Origin: Leptodactylus fallax
Lineage: Eukaryota; Chordata; Amphibia; Anura; Leptodactylidae
Direction of reading: 5' to 3'
Assembly: GCA_947044405.1 (NCBI GenBank)
Contig: CAMRHE010000134.1
Coordinates: forward strand, 1,252,001 to 1,316,000
DNA length: 64,000 nucleotides
Shown here: positions 11,213 to 23,416 of the stretch, piece after piece
Layout of the letters: each line of letters begins with the position of its first letter
Numbering within the stretch: position 1 is the first letter of the stretch
The notes under the pieces: generated by a model
The model's input: only the letters and a program-made list of their open reading frames with translations
Told to the model about the DNA's origin: nothing
The model's database searches: none
Program-made: the position numbers and the translations under genes

Positions 11213-11748
11213 ATACATAAGTCATAGACACATCAGAAGTCATAAAAAGTTATACATTTTATTTAAATATTTCATAAGGTAAAATCAACACATTTATGGA
11301 ACTAACCACCTAAAGTAACATGCATCAAAGAGGGTAAGTAAACCAAAGGTAATATAATGTCAGTTTCAATAAAGTGACCAATGCATATAAGTAAAACAAC
11401 CAAATATGGAATACAATATGTCTGGACGAAGCAGTGGGTGAAGCGCATCAGGACGCGTCATTGATCATTAAGGTCACGGTTTTACCTTGGTCACTCAGGT
11501 ACATATTGTATTCCATTTTGGGTTGTCTTACTTATGTGCACTGGTCACTTTATTGAAACTGACATTATATTACCTTTGGTTTACTATTTAGTGCCTGATC
11601 TGTATTTTTTATATACTTACCCTGTTTGATGTATGTTACTTCATGTGGTTAGTTCTCTTCCATATATGTGTTGATTTTACCTTATGAAATATTTAAATAA
11701 AATGTCTAACTTTTTATGACTTCTGATGTGTCTATGACTTATGTATAT
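11213..11748. repeat. Fold-back element, about 210-250 bp arms
   Basis: Arm 11213-11422 is the inverted copy, with small indels, of 11501-11748. Anchors: ATACATAAGTCATAGACACA against TGTGTCTATGACTTATGTAT at the outside, GGTAATATAATGTCAGTTTC against GAAACTGACATTATATTACC in the middle, and GGAATACAATATGT against ACATATTGTATTCC at the inside. The loop of about 78 bases contains GAAGCGCATCAGGACGCGTC. No ORF. Its position inside a decayed Tc1 copy suggests a later insertion. Confidence 0.75.
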
Positions 11749-11848
11749 ATAAATATGATTATTTAGCATATGTTAGTTATGCAGATTCTTGTCATGTAAC
11801 TGCATTGTTACTGTTTTTCTCTTTTATATTTAAATTTTGATTATTTTG

Positions 11849-12620
11849 TTAGTATTTTGTAAATCCACCTTTGGCTTTCACCACTGCCTGAATCCATCTG
11901 GGCAGGCATGTTCTCGATCAGATTCAAGCATGTCTCAACTGCAATCTGATCCCAGATCTCTTCTACACGTTCCCAAGGTTGGTGCATACTGGTCAACTCA
12001 CTTGGGTATGAATACAGCTTTTCTTCAACTCTACCCACAAGTTTTCGATTGGGTTGAGGTCTGGGGACTGTAGGGGACAATCCAGCACCTCTACTTCATT
12101 TTCGTTGAACTAATTCTTTGCTAATCTCGATGTATGCTTTGGGTCATTGTAAACACTATTTCGTCCTTTTCATACCCATAATACTAGAGCGTACAAAGTA
12201 ACTCATTTTGTAGGATACTCTCATATAGTTCAACATTGAGACCACCATCGATCCTGGTCAAGTATCCAATGCCTTTGGCTGTAAAACAACCTCATATCAT
12301 CAGGTTTCCTCCAACAAACTTGACAGTTCCTTCAATTTCTCGATCTGTTAGCCCCCTTTTCCTTTGTTTCTTCCAGACCCATTTGTACTCATCAGAGCCC
12401 AGTCTATTGACTTTCGTCTCTTCGCTCTAAATCACCCATTTCCAATCTTCTACTGTCCACTTTTCGTACTTTTTTTGCTAACTCGAGCCGACACTTCTTA
12501 TGATGATATTGAAGTCAAGGCTTCTTCACCTTTTTCAAGTCACCATTCCAGACTTCTTTAATGCGTGCTGCATGGTGCTTGCATGGACGTCTGTGATCTA
12601 ATACGAAGCATGAGTCACCC
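11849..12620 (-). pseudogene. Tc1-like transposase pseudogene (C-terminal part)
   Basis: Minus-strand reading gives LQSPDLNPIENLWVELKK near 12070-12015 (the region of the last catalytic glutamate), and the C-terminus ends with KGGFTKY and a stop at 11849-11851. Upstream, 12240-12360 encodes decayed GG-N-M and R-I-x-G-L-like pieces of the central domain. Frameshifts and stops (three in the last 80 codons) break it. The N-terminal DNA-binding part is not recognisable. It is more diverged than the Tc1 copies at 28.3 and 35.0 kb, so probably older. Confidence 0.65.
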
Positions 12621-12640
12621 CCACCGCCGTGTTTGACATG

Positions 12641-13107
12641 CCAGAACTCATAGACCTTGTGATGAGCTGACTTGTTGACTCCGATATTTGAATGGATAGA
12701 CAGACTTAATTTCGTATTTGGGCCTCCAGGGTCACATAGGTTACATGTGCACCATTATGCTTTGTGACGCCGGCGTAACTCACATGACCGCTTAGGCCCA
12801 ATTACAGCAGTCTGTGATGTCATTGAAGAGGCCCAAAGACTCGTGCTGGAGCCCAGTAGAGGTGAGTAACACTGTATTCCAAGTTTGGTAACCTCCTCTG
12901 GGCCTCCGCTCAATATACTTGGGGTGTGATGAGACTCCAGAGTATAATAATATCAGTTTCATTTCGGACAAACAAAACACCGGACGAAAATTACAAGACG
13001 AATATCACAAGGTTCGCTCAACAAATACTCTAAGTGCCATGGTCCTGCTTACCAATACCTAATCCTGCCCACGGCAACCTCCGCTTCTCCCTTCAGCCCC
13101 CTAAGAC
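12641..13107. other. Intergenic, nothing recognised
   Basis: No gene or clear repeat structure seen. A run near 12785-12850 (AGCCCAATTACAGC-like, GTCATTGAAGAGG) may belong to another interspersed repeat, but I cannot support a call. Confidence 0.3.
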
Positions 13108-14190
13108 CTATTAACCCTTTCGTGCATAATCACGTTAATTTAGGTCATCTTGTACGAAGGGGTATATGGAGAGAGTTCAGGAGCTGAGCTCTCTCCATAC
13201 CCGGCGGATGTCGGCTGTATAACCGATCGCAGCTGTCAACTCTTTAGATGTCGTGGTCAAACGCGACCGTGGCATCTAAAGTGCACAGCTGCCATGGGTG
13301 CCGCCATCTTGTAGGATATTCACTGCAATATATTAGTATTGCAGTGAATAGTATGAGTGAACAGACCCCCTTGGGTTCAAGGTCCCTAGGGGGTCTGAAA
13401 ATAAAAGTAAAAGAAAAAATAAAAAGTTTTTAAAAGTATAAAAAAACACAAAAAATATAAAAGTTCAAATCACCCTCCTTTCCCTAGATCACATATAAAA
13501 ATAAATAAACAATAATAAACAAACACTTTAGGGACCCCTGCGCTCCAAAATTCCCGAACTATTAAAATATAAAAATATTTATCCCATACAGTGAATGGCG
13601 TAGCGGGCAAAAAAATCAAAATGGCCAAATGGCGATTTTTTTCAACACTTTGCCTCTTATAAAAAATGGAATATAAAAAGATCAAACCATCAGAACTTCC
13701 CAAAAATTGTATCAATAAAAACGCCATCTTGTCCTGCATAAAAAGACTCCATACACATAAGTATAAAAAAAAAAGTTACAGGTGTCACAATATGGCGACA
13801 CAAAATTTTTTCTCTATTTTGCAAATTTTACATTTTCTAAAAGGTATCAATCAAATAATATATAAATTTGGTATTGCTGTGATCGTACTGACCCGCAGAA
13901 TACAGGTAACATGTCATTTATACCACATAGTCAATGCAGTAAAAATTAAACCCATAAGAAATTGGCACAAATGCATTTTTTTCCAACTCCACATCATGCA
14001 GAATTTTTTTCCAGCTTCCCAGTATATTGTACAGAATATTGAATTGTGCCATTACAAAGTACAATTTGTCCCGCAAACAATAAGCCATCATGTGACTCTG
14101 TGAACTGAAAAATGAAAAAAAAATATGGCTCTTGGAATGGGGAGAGGGAAAAACGGAAATGCAAAAACAAAAACTTGACAGAGGCATGAA
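13108..14190. repeat. Interspersed repeat, about 1.1 kb, A-rich
   Basis: Starts TTAACCCTTTCGTGC and ends ATGAAAGGGTTAA (14185-14197), so the ends are inverted. Inner landmarks (CCCTAGGGGGTCTGAAAA; AAATCACCCTCCTTTCC and AGATCACATA; ATTGTACAGAATATTGAA) recur in partial copies at about 32630-32760, 33425-33595 and 47470-47880. It looks like a non-autonomous DNA transposon. The minus-strand frames inside are A/T-rich noise. Confidence 0.6.
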
Positions 14191-16002
14191 AGGGTTAAAA
14201 AAGGTTGCAGGCCCCATAGCAGCCGCTACATCTGCTATGGTGGTAGTTCCGCCACTGTTAATAGTATTAACACTAAATGCTTTTAATATCAGTATTCTGA
14301 GCTCTAGACATGTATTACAATCTTTGTAATTTGTTATGGTTTCGCAATGTATTTGCTAAAAACGTCAGCTGTCCATGATTTTCTGATATGTTGTCTAGAA
14401 ATAAAAAGAAAAAAAATCAGGTTGGTAATCCTAATCATTTGCCACCAAAATCCTATTTTTCTTAGTCCCTCTTGACATTTCGCACTTACAAAAAGCAATC
14501 CTTATACAACTATCGCTAGAATCACATTAGCGTCGCCTAACCATTGTTAAGGTCCGTAGGACAGATAGCAAAAAAAACTAATTTTTTTTTTTGGGAGTCC
14601 GTCGTTTAAAACTGAAACCAGGGGAGGAAAATACCGAACTTCTTCCTCCACCAGCTTTCAGGCAGACACTGCTATGGAGTCTCTGGCGCAAATGTTAACA
14701 TAGCCTATGTTTTTCATTCATTTTTTTTTTTATCTTATAGAATTATGAGATGGTTGCATAAGCTGGATACAACTGTTAGGTAAGAAAACTATAAATATAA
14801 TAACCTAAAAAGTTACAGTAAAGCTGCAAGCTTATGATTTATGTATATATCTTATGTTTCTTATTCAGCAAAGAGTTAAAATATTACAGCATGACCTAAC
14901 TGTGAGGGTGGGCATTGAGCCTGTGAGGCAGAAGGAGGTACAGGGGAAGGGATGCAGAGCAGACCACACACAGCCTTCTGCTTTTGGTCCTAATCCTCTG
15001 TGTTTGGAGCAAGCCAACACAGAGAAAAAGAAAAACACCCATGTTACCCCACACTGCCAGTGCTGAAGAAATGCTCCTTGGGTCGACTTTCACCCTCGCA
15101 AATGGCAAGAATGTTTGGAATTCTGCAAAGAGAGCAGAAAAACAGCCGTGCATTATTAGAGATGAATGTTTCTTAGCACCAGGTACACAGGGCTTTACTA
15201 AATACAAAAAGCCACAGATTTAACATTGTAACATTTACCCTAATAAAAAACACATCATTCACATCATGAGAAATGCTTGTTCATGTGTGCCCTGTTTTCT
15301 GATAAGCATGCTAACTGCAAAAAAAAAAAAAAAAAACCGTTGAGTTGTGGAAAAAAAATCTTTACAGTCAGTTATATCTGTAAATATCCAAATAATCAGA
15401 TTATCGTGTAAATAACTAGGTGCTGATGAACATGGCGGCATGGAATGTTTATGCCCATCAGTCCCACAGTCCATTTACTATAGTACTGCATTATACACTA
15501 AAAGGACACATGTATACACTTAGTAAGAATACAGTACCTGACAACAGAAGCATTTCCTATAAAAACTGCAGTGGGTGATTATTAAAATAACGATTAATTG
15601 AAGATTTTACCTCGATTACAATAAATTTATATGTTACTCTCCCTATTTATGTACTATACTACAACACAGTCAATCAGTAGCACTACAAACAATCTCAATA
15701 TAGTGCTAGCCTTAAAGGGGTACCAGCTAGAAGTAGGTTATAACCAACCCACTGGATAGGTGTTAGCTACTAGATTGTCAGGGGTTGTCAGAATGGGGCA
15801 CCTCAGTCCCTTGTTTTCCACAGCCATAGTTAAGAGTAAGAATGTAGTGGCAGCCAAGGCTGCACAATGCCACTTCATGTCGATAGTGCTCAAAAATATA
15901 GCTTATGGTTATAAAAATAATAACATTTTGAAGGGAATCCATTAGCTACTATCCCTGATGCTATAATACATTATAGTAAGACACTAGTGTTGGATGAGGT
16001 TT
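14191..16002. other. Intergenic, nothing recognised
   Basis: Mostly AT-rich sequence without coding signal. 15712-15800 starts AAAGGGGTACC and resembles part of the AAAGGGGTT-type repeat at 30818-31124. Homopolymer runs of A/T at 14580-14592 and 15320-15337. No gene seen on either strand. Confidence 0.4.
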
Positions 16003-16018
16003 TTGGACTCTGACTCTT

Positions 16019-16416
16019 TTTTTTTTCAATTCAAATATTTTATTGAATTTTCACAACTAAACAACATAAATCAATACAGACCATGAATACAGAAATACAA
16101 ACAATGCCAACCGGCGCCACCAAGGGGGACCCCAAGACGGCCACAATCAGTAAGGCAACATAAACATTAATTAGAGGAAGATGAAGAAAGAGCGGAGAGG
16201 GGAGGGAAGGGGAGCGGAGAGAGATAAAGAGGAAGAGGAGGAAAGAAAAGCAGAAAAAGTAAAAAAAAAAAGGGGGTATTGGTCTGGCAGGGTGGGTAAT
16301 GGGGGAGTGAACAGGGTAACATACCATGTGTGGGCCCTGAGGACAACACGTGTCAGGGCCACAGTAGAAGGACCTGAAAATGTATGGTCAGACGTAGAAA
16401 CAAATACAATGGTATA
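16019..16416 (-). mobile_element. Short 3'-end fragment of an L1-like retrotransposon with target duplication
   Basis: On the minus strand the sequence ends TTGAAAATTCAATAAAATAT-like and then an A run (T run 16015-16026 on +), as a non-LTR 3' end does. A pyrimidine-rich tract (16180-16260 read on minus) lies upstream. It is flanked by GGACTCTGACTCTT (16005-16018) and GGACTCTAACTCTT (16417-16430), a 14-base duplication with one mismatch. The element is 5'-truncated to 0.4 kb, as is usual for target-primed reverse transcription. No ORF survives. Confidence 0.75.
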
Positions 16417-16430
16417 GGACTCTAACTCTT

Positions 16431-17317
16431 ATTGGTCTCTGCCAAATTCAATTTACTTATCTTACTCCTTTTCTCTAAGCACCCCAAAACATTTTTGGTC
16501 TACTCTTCTCCATCAGTATGTTCTGTACCTGTTTTTTCTGTTCATGGGACAATCGATCACTTTATTTTGCCACTTGCCTATTGCCACTGGGACATCCCCT
16601 TTCCCACCATCGTGATCCTTATTATTTGCTTCTTCTCTTGTCTCTTCCTACATTACTTTAACTTTCCTGTTTAATATGTTTCCATTATTATTATTATCAT
16701 AAAATCTCAGTAAACTTAAATTTTAAAAATATTGCAAAAACATAACAACCGATACAATAAAGATAGTTATTTCTGATCATTGCATCATAAATAGGGTTTC
16801 GACCTCCAGGACTGTTACAGATCATCAGAGATGCACCTTCAGTTTTCATCCAATACTGCAGTTCAACCCTATTCCCTTGATCACTTGACCCCCACAAAAC
16901 ATCAAACATTAATAGTCTGAGATAAAGATAGGTTATGACACTTTTTTCTTTTCTGAAAACTCAACTGAAAAACTCTGCATGTCCTACTGGTTAGGGTTTT
17001 GTGGCATAACACTGCAAACCAAAGCAGTCAGCCCCTTAACGACCAATGACATACATGTACTTCATTGGTCACAAGAGGTTGTATAATAAGGACTCAGGAG
17101 CTGATCCCTTTCCATACAAGATGCATGTCAGCTGTATAATTCATCCAGCACCCGTCACTAACAACTGCAAATGATTCTGGTACCGATTATGCCTGTTAAC
17201 CCTTTAGATGCAGTGGTCAAATGCAACTCAGGTAGCTAAACTGGGCTATCATCATTGGCTCCTCCATATTGTAATGACTGAGGCTCCCAGGCCTGTCATT
17301 ACTATAGGCAGCATGTA
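16431..17317. other. Intergenic; repeat that was the L1 target
   Basis: 16431-17025 has no recognisable feature. 17028-17317 (CCCCTTAACGACCAATGACA, then CCTTTAGATGCAGTGGTCAA) belongs to the interspersed family at 13108-14190 and 46320-46498, and continues after the L1 insertion at 23933. Confidence 0.5.
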
Positions 17318-17445
17318 ATAAAAGTCATTGGAGGGGGCGTGGCCTGGCTATGGAGGAGTGAGGCTGTGTCTTCCTCAGCTCCTTCCCCGACTTACCCGGA
17401 CCGACGCTGATCCAGCTGACCGGATCGTTTTCTGCCCCCAGCGTT

Positions 17446-19085
17446 ATGGGCAAGTCCCGGCGGATCCCCTCTAGATCGACTTCTATCCCTCCTGGGGCCT
17501 CCACGGAGTCCACTATGGATAAATTCCTGCAGGGCCCGGCTCCCGGCCTACATCGTGCGCCCTCCAAAATGGCGCCTGACGTCGCCCCCCTCCTCAAGCG
17601 GCACCCCCGCGGGTTCGCAGCCGGCGGCCGCCGCAGCTCCTGAAATAGCGGCGCCCCGGCCTCTACTGGTAACTGGGGCCTGCTCCATCAGCCCCCCGGA
17701 GCCTTGGACCGTGCGGGAGTCTGAGCTCCGCTCAGCCCCCGCTTCTCCCCTAACAGTTACCGCGGAGCAGGACTGGCCGTCGCTACCGCCGTCCCCCGCA
17801 TCCTCCGGACACCAGCGCTCCACTGCCACCAATGTACCGCTGCAGCTCTCTCTCCTGGACCCAGCCAGAGGTAGGGAGGCACCTAATTTAGCCTGGCCTG
17901 TGGCCTTCTCCACTCCCACTACAGCGCTGAAGCCTGTGCTGCAGGCCCCTCTGTTAGCTCCTCCTGGCACTGGGTCACAGTTGGCCACATCTCCACTGGG
18001 CGTCCCTACCTTCCGCAGCCCTTGTCTGGATACCACCACGGCCCCTCTGAGCCAGTTATCAGCCTCGGCGGCCCCGTACCTGCCTCATGTTCCTCTGTTA
18101 ACAACTCCTGTCACAGCCCCCGCCTCTGCTGGTCAGAGTGCGGGAGACCTCACTGGGACTATTGCAACCTGTGCACCTTCCTTCTCTGGTGCTTCCTCCG
18201 ACACCCTGGCTGAACTGCATCAATTGAGCGCCCATCTACGTGCCATCCCTACAAAGTCTGACATGGAGGAATATGTGGCGCGCCTGGAGCAGTCATACAA
18301 AACAGAACTGTCAGCTGTCCGTGCCACGGTACAATCACTAGAGGGAAGAGTGGATACCTTGGAGGCCTCCGCCACTTCGTTTTCTACCCAGTTATCTACC
18401 CATGACTCCATATTGCTGTCTCATACTCACCAATTACACCATCTGACAGACCTCATGGACGACCTCGAGAACAGGAACAGACGGAATAACATCAGGGTAC
18501 GGGGCCTCCCTGAAGTCATTGAACTTCAGCAATTGGACGCCACTCTACGTGGCATCTTTAACTCCCTCTTGGGGGTCCCCCCTGACTCTCCACTCGAGTT
18601 GGACCGGTCGCACCGCTCTTTGGGCCCACGCCCTCTGGACCTGCTAACCCTAGAGACGTCATCTGCCGGGTGCACAGATACCAGCTCAAGGAGGCCATTA
18701 TGCAGAAGGCCAGGGACACCGCCAAGTGGTTTTCCAGGACGCTCCCATCAGCTTGAACCCGGACCTGTCCAGACTCACTCTTGCTAGACGGCGTGCCTTG
18801 AAGCCTCTTCTGGACCTCCTGATCCATCACCAGATCCCGTACTCCTGGGGATTCCCTTTCCTCCTGCAGGTCCGGCGGGATGGCCGCATCATTTCCCTGT
18901 CTCGTCCTGCCTTCACAGCTGTTCTTGGTCTTCCTACGGTACAGATCTTGGATTGGCCACTGCTACCTGGCTCCTCAAAACCAGCCCAACCAGCACAGTC
19001 TCAACGCCGTTCCAGACGCCGCCGACGCGACCGAGCTTCCACATCTACAGCACTGACGCGGGACCGTCAAGCCCTTCCAACTTGA
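17446..19085 (+). pseudogene. L1-like ORF1 protein, frameshifted
   Basis: ATG at 17446 opens MGKSRRIPSRS and TMDKFLQG, then the frame moves at a C run near 17586-17591. The long middle frame (about 17590-18630) has a Pro/Ala/Ser-rich N-terminal part followed by a coiled coil (roughly LEQSYKTELSAVRATVQSLE to LTDLMDDLENRNRRNNIRV) and the RNA-binding start VRGLPE. The frame then shifts near 18625 (PANPRDVICRVHRYQLKEA, 18643-18700) and again near 18715-18725 to finish with LSRLTLARRRALKPLLDLL, YSWGFPF and a basic C-terminus. L1 ORF1 proteins trimerise through the coiled coil and bind RNA. Three frame changes make this copy non-coding as it stands. Confidence 0.8.
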
Positions 19086-19192
19086 ACACTGAACTGTTCC
19101 TTTTACATGCCAGTGAGAAAGTCTCTCCGTAACCCCTAGGGGTTCGCGTCCGCCCCCTTGTGGGGCAGTGAGTATGAGTATTGTTATTATTT

Positions 19193-19289
19193 TTCCTCCC
19201 TTCTTCTTTTCCCTCCCCCCTTTTTTTTTTTTTCTCTCTTCTCTTCCCCTTCCTTCCCTCTTCCCTCTTTTCTTCTTTTTTTCATTTAT
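19193..19289 (+). repeat. Pyrimidine-rich tract between ORF1 and ORF2
   Basis: Almost pure C/T, with long runs of T and CCCTCC, in the inter-ORF spacer of the L1-like element. It creates the meaningless Ser/Phe/Leu-rich frames there. It may be a normal part of this family's spacer. Confidence 0.7.
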
Positions 19290-19600
19290 GTTTATGCATA
19301 TTGTTTTTCTCGGTCAGCTTATTTTGTTACTACAATTATCTTTACAGTGGCGTGGCCCGGGGGTCCAGGGGGGAGCAGCTCCTCTTTGGAAAGCTCGTTC
19401 CCCACCGGGGTCTCCGTGCTACTGTGTAGCACGTGTTTTGGCATTGTTTGCCTTTTCCCCACCTGGTTCGGTGGTGGTTCACCCCACCACCTTACTGTTT
19501 AGTCAGTTAAGACTTTGTTCATAGCTGTGTTAATTTGCGATAGTTTGCGTTAGTTTTTCCCTTACCTAAGTGTGTCTCCCCTCCCCCTCCCTGTTTAGCT

Positions 19601-22600
19601 ATGTCTACCCTGAATATTTGCACACTGAATGTACGGGGACTTAACATCCCACAAAAACGCAGCCAGATTTTGTACCAACTTCATAAAAAGCATTCTCATA
19701 TCCTTATCCTACAGGAGACGCACTTCAAGGAAGGTCACGTACCGGATATCCGCAACCGCCATTTCCCCGTTTGGTTCCACAGTGTCAACCCGGCCGCCAA
19801 GTCCAAGGGAGTATCTATTGCTTTGCATAGGTCTCTGCATCACGAGGTAATGGACACCCTGATTGACCCTGAGGGCAGATTTGTTTTTCTTAAATTGCGC
19901 ATCGCGGGTACAGTTCTCACCATAGCGGGTTGCTACCTCCCTAATCAGGGACAATTGCGGTATTGTAGGGACCTGGTCGGCAAACTTTCTGATTTTGGCG
20001 AGGGGGTCATGATTCTCGGGGGTGACTTTAACTTTGTATTGGATCCTTTGATTGACTCTACCCCATCCGCCCCCCCCCATTCTCAGTCTCATCTGCGTAG
20101 CCTTAAGACTGCCCTCCATAACTCCCAGTTGGTCGACGTGTGGCGCATCCTGCATCCTAATGAGCGAGACTATACGTATCACTCCCCTGCGCACAACTCC
20201 TATAGCCACATTGACTTTTTCTTGATCAGCCATCATGCTCTCTCTTGGGCCCCCACGGGGCAGATTGGTTCCGCCCTTTGGTCGGACCATTCGCCTGTAT
20301 TTTTGTCACTGGAAATTCCGGGACTCGCACGCCGTCCTTTTACCTGGCGTCTAAACGATAGCCTTTTAAAAGATACCACATGCCGGGAGGACGTCGGCGC
20401 TGCGATCAGGAACTTTGGCCTTGATTATGCCCGGGACTCTACATCACCCCCTCTTCAATGGGAAGCGTTAAAATGCGTGGTCTGGGGAGTCTTGATTAAA
20501 CATGGTGCGCGCCTTAAAAAGGAGCGGGCGGCCTGGGTCTCTGCGCAGTTAGCCAAGATCCATTCCCTTGAAGTGCTGCATAAACGGTCTTGCTCTCAGG
20601 CAGACTTCACGGAGCTCCTCAATGCTAGAGAGGAGCTCTGAGCCCACCTGGACGAGGTGTCTATGCTTTTCCGTTACCGTGTTCGGAAGCATTACTATGA
20701 GTTTGCGGATAAGTGCAGTCGTCTTCTCGCGCGTCGCCTACATCCTTGCAAAACACTTCTACGTACATTCCTCGGATTAATAAAGGCACTGGGAGATCGG
20801 TCCATAACCCAGCAGACATAGCAGAGGCATTCTGCTCCTTTTACCACGACCTCTATAATATTCGGGGACAATATGCTGATCTTCCCCCGGACTCTCTTCA
20901 TGAGAAAATCAGGGAATACATCGACGAGACCTCTCTCCCCACCATCGCTCCCTCGGATAGAGCGCTTCTTGAGGACCCTTTTTCCGAAGAGGAGGTCTCC
21001 CTTGTCATTCAATCTTCTCCCTCGGGCAAATCCCCGGGCCCTGACGGGTTTACCCCCAGATTTTATAAGTCCTTCCGAGACCTCCTCTCTCCAATAATGG
21101 CCCGTGTCTTTAATAGTATTGATGACACAACTCCGTTTGCCTCCCAATCCTTATCAGCCCTTATCACTGTCCTCCCCAAACCTGGGAAAGATCCGTCCAG
21201 TTGCGCCAGCTATCGCCCAATTTCCCTGCTCAACATTGACATTAAGCTATTTGCCAAATTGCTGGCTAACTGACTGTCCCCTTTGATGCCGGGCATGGTT
21301 CACACTGACCAGGTTGGCTTTATTTCAGGCCGCGAGGCCAGGGATAATATTTGTAAGACGCTCTTGGCGATCTCCGCGGCCCGCGTTACTGATACCCCCA
21401 TGTGCTTGCTCTCGGCGGACGCTGAAAAAGCGTTTGACCGTGTACATTGGGGCTTCCTGCGGGCCACACTCCAGCAAATTGGATTTGGCTCGGGGTACCT
21501 GAGTAAGGTGCTTTCTCTCTATGGCGACGCGTCGGCACGGGTGCGGGTTAACGGGCTCCTCTCCAACTCCTTTCCGGTCCGGAATGGCACGCGACAGGGT
21601 TGTCCCCTGTCTCCTCTTTTATATGCACTGGTCATGGAACATCTAGCGACTGCCTTAAGGAATTGTACTAGTGTCCATGGCGTGCAGATGGGCAACCGCC
21701 AGGTCAAAACGGCTTTATACGCCGACGACCTCCTCTTATACATCTCTCAGCCGCGCGTTTCCTTTCTGGCCATCCTGCGTGAGTTCCGTCGCTTTGGCCA
21801 CCTGAGTAATTTCAAGGTAAATCTCTCTAAGAGTGAGGCCCTCAATATCACCTTGCCCCCAGCAGAAGCAGCCCTCCTCGCGAATGAATTCCCCTTCAAA
21901 TGGCACCGCACTTCCATTAAATATCTCGGGATTCACATCCCTTCAGACCTCTCCCTTCTCTACTGCCTTAATTACTTACCGTTCCTTGAATCCCTTTCGA
22001 CAGATCTGCGGAAATATGGTTCCCTCATGCTCTCATGGTTTGGTCGTATCAACGCGCTAAAAATGGATGCCATGCCCCGGTTATTATATGTGTTTCAAGC
22101 TCTGCCCATTCCAATACCACGCTCCTTTTTTGTTCGCGCCCAGACTTTGTTTGGGAGATTTGTGTGGGGAGCATCACGAAGCAGGTTACACTTCCGGATA
22201 TTGACACGCCGTAGACATCGCGGTGGTGCGGGCTTGCCCGACCCTAGAATATACTATCGCGCGACAGTACTGTTGCGCCTTTTTGACTGGCGCTATCGCG
22301 GGGCGGACAAGCAGTGGGTCTCTATAGAGGCCGACTTGCTGTCAGCTCATCTCCCCTCCCTGCCCTGGGTTCCGTCTCACTTTCGCCCCAGTATTATTAG
22401 ACACTCCATTTTATCCTCTCATTTCCTCAAGACCTGGGATTCCATAAGCGTAGGTGGTCGCATAGCCAGGGTCCCGGGTCCTCTCAGCCCTCTGTTCCGA
22501 AATCCCATGTTCCCACCGGGTTGCTCCGCCGACAGATTTCTTTGCTGGTTGGCTAGGGATGATGTTCGTTTGCATCAGGTCATGGATGGCACTTCTCTTC

Positions 22601-23416
22601 CTTCTCTGTCACAATTGCAAGCCTCTCATCCCAATCTCCGTTTGTCCTGGTTGGAACATGGCCAGCTCACTACCTTCATCCGCAGGTTTTCCCTGCTCCC
22701 TACGCTTTCATCCTCTTTAACTGACCTGGAGCTTGCCCTCTCCCAGACTGACACCACTCCGCGCGCCCTCTCTGTTCTTTACGGCATTCTCCTCCAAGAC
22801 ACTACACTTGGGCCTCCCTCCTACATTGGCCCCTGGGAGTCTGACCTCGGTACTCGCCTCTCTACTGCCGACTGGGATAAATCCTACCTATACACACACA
22901 AACTCCCGCTGTCCTGTGGTGCGCAGGAAAAGAATTACAAAATACTGACCCGCTGGTACCGCTGTCCTGACCTCTTACATAGGATCTACCCTGGCGTCTC
23001 TGACCGGTGTTGGCGCTGTGGTTTCGAAAAAGGTACCTTATATCATATCTGGTGGGAATGCGTGGCCCTTAAACCCTTTTGGGATGCCGTCTTTGAGCTT
23101 TATGCCAAAGTGAGTGGCAGATCTGTTACGCCTTCACCCCAGCTCGCACTTCTCTCTATTATACCGGGGAGGGTCTCTGCCGTTAAAAGGGACCTTTTGC
23201 GACACTTCCTCACCGCCGCCAGAACAGTTATCCCCAAGGCATTGGCGTAGCACTGCTGTGCCTACCCTGGTGGAGTTCCTTCAGGAACTTCTCCTTATTA
23301 GGAGAATGGAGGCCCTGGTGGCTGAGGACTCGCCCGACCCCTCCAAATTTGAGTCCCTCTGGCGGCCGTGGGTGGGGTTTCAGGAGTCCTCTGAGTTTCT
23401 CTCTTTTTTTTCTTGA
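19601..23416 (+). pseudogene. L1/Tx1-like ORF2: endonuclease, reverse transcriptase, C-terminal zinc knuckle; broken
   Basis: ATG at 19601 opens an AP-endonuclease-like domain. Expected active-site residues are visible: N10 (LNVRGLN), E39 (QETHF), D142 and N144 (GGDFN), D205 (HIDFF) and S228-D229-H230. The first stop, TGA at 20639-20641, follows AREEL. The frame then changes before 20713 and includes [15 protein letters not shown] and SYRPISLLN, with another TGA at 21271-21273. RT continues with DAEKAFDRV, GTRQGCPLSPLLY and an intact YADD at 21718-21729. The C-terminal part has CWRCGF, then YHIWWEC. A last frame change near 23235 leads to the true end at about 23416. Both in-frame TGA codons could come from CGA by C-to-T change. 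Confidence 0.85.

Larger units (their letters stand above)
11041..12640 (-). mobile_element. Strongly decayed Tc1/mariner-like transposon, interrupted
   Basis: The minus strand carries the end of a Tc1-type transposase (see 11849-12620). Bases 11041-11165 could be part of its terminal region; they are separated from the gene by the fold-back element at 11213-11748. Terminal inverted repeats are not clear and both boundaries are estimates. Confidence 0.55.

Noticed and set aside
17548..18039. 163-codon minus-strand frame opposite L1 ORF1
   Set aside because: It is the complement of a GC-rich Pro/Ala/Ser-coding region. Gly/Ala/Ser-rich noise, no family resemblance.
19158..19524. Ser/Phe/Leu-rich frames with membrane-like character between the L1 ORFs
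   Set aside because: They come from the pyrimidine-rich spacer tract; there is no start context or homology.
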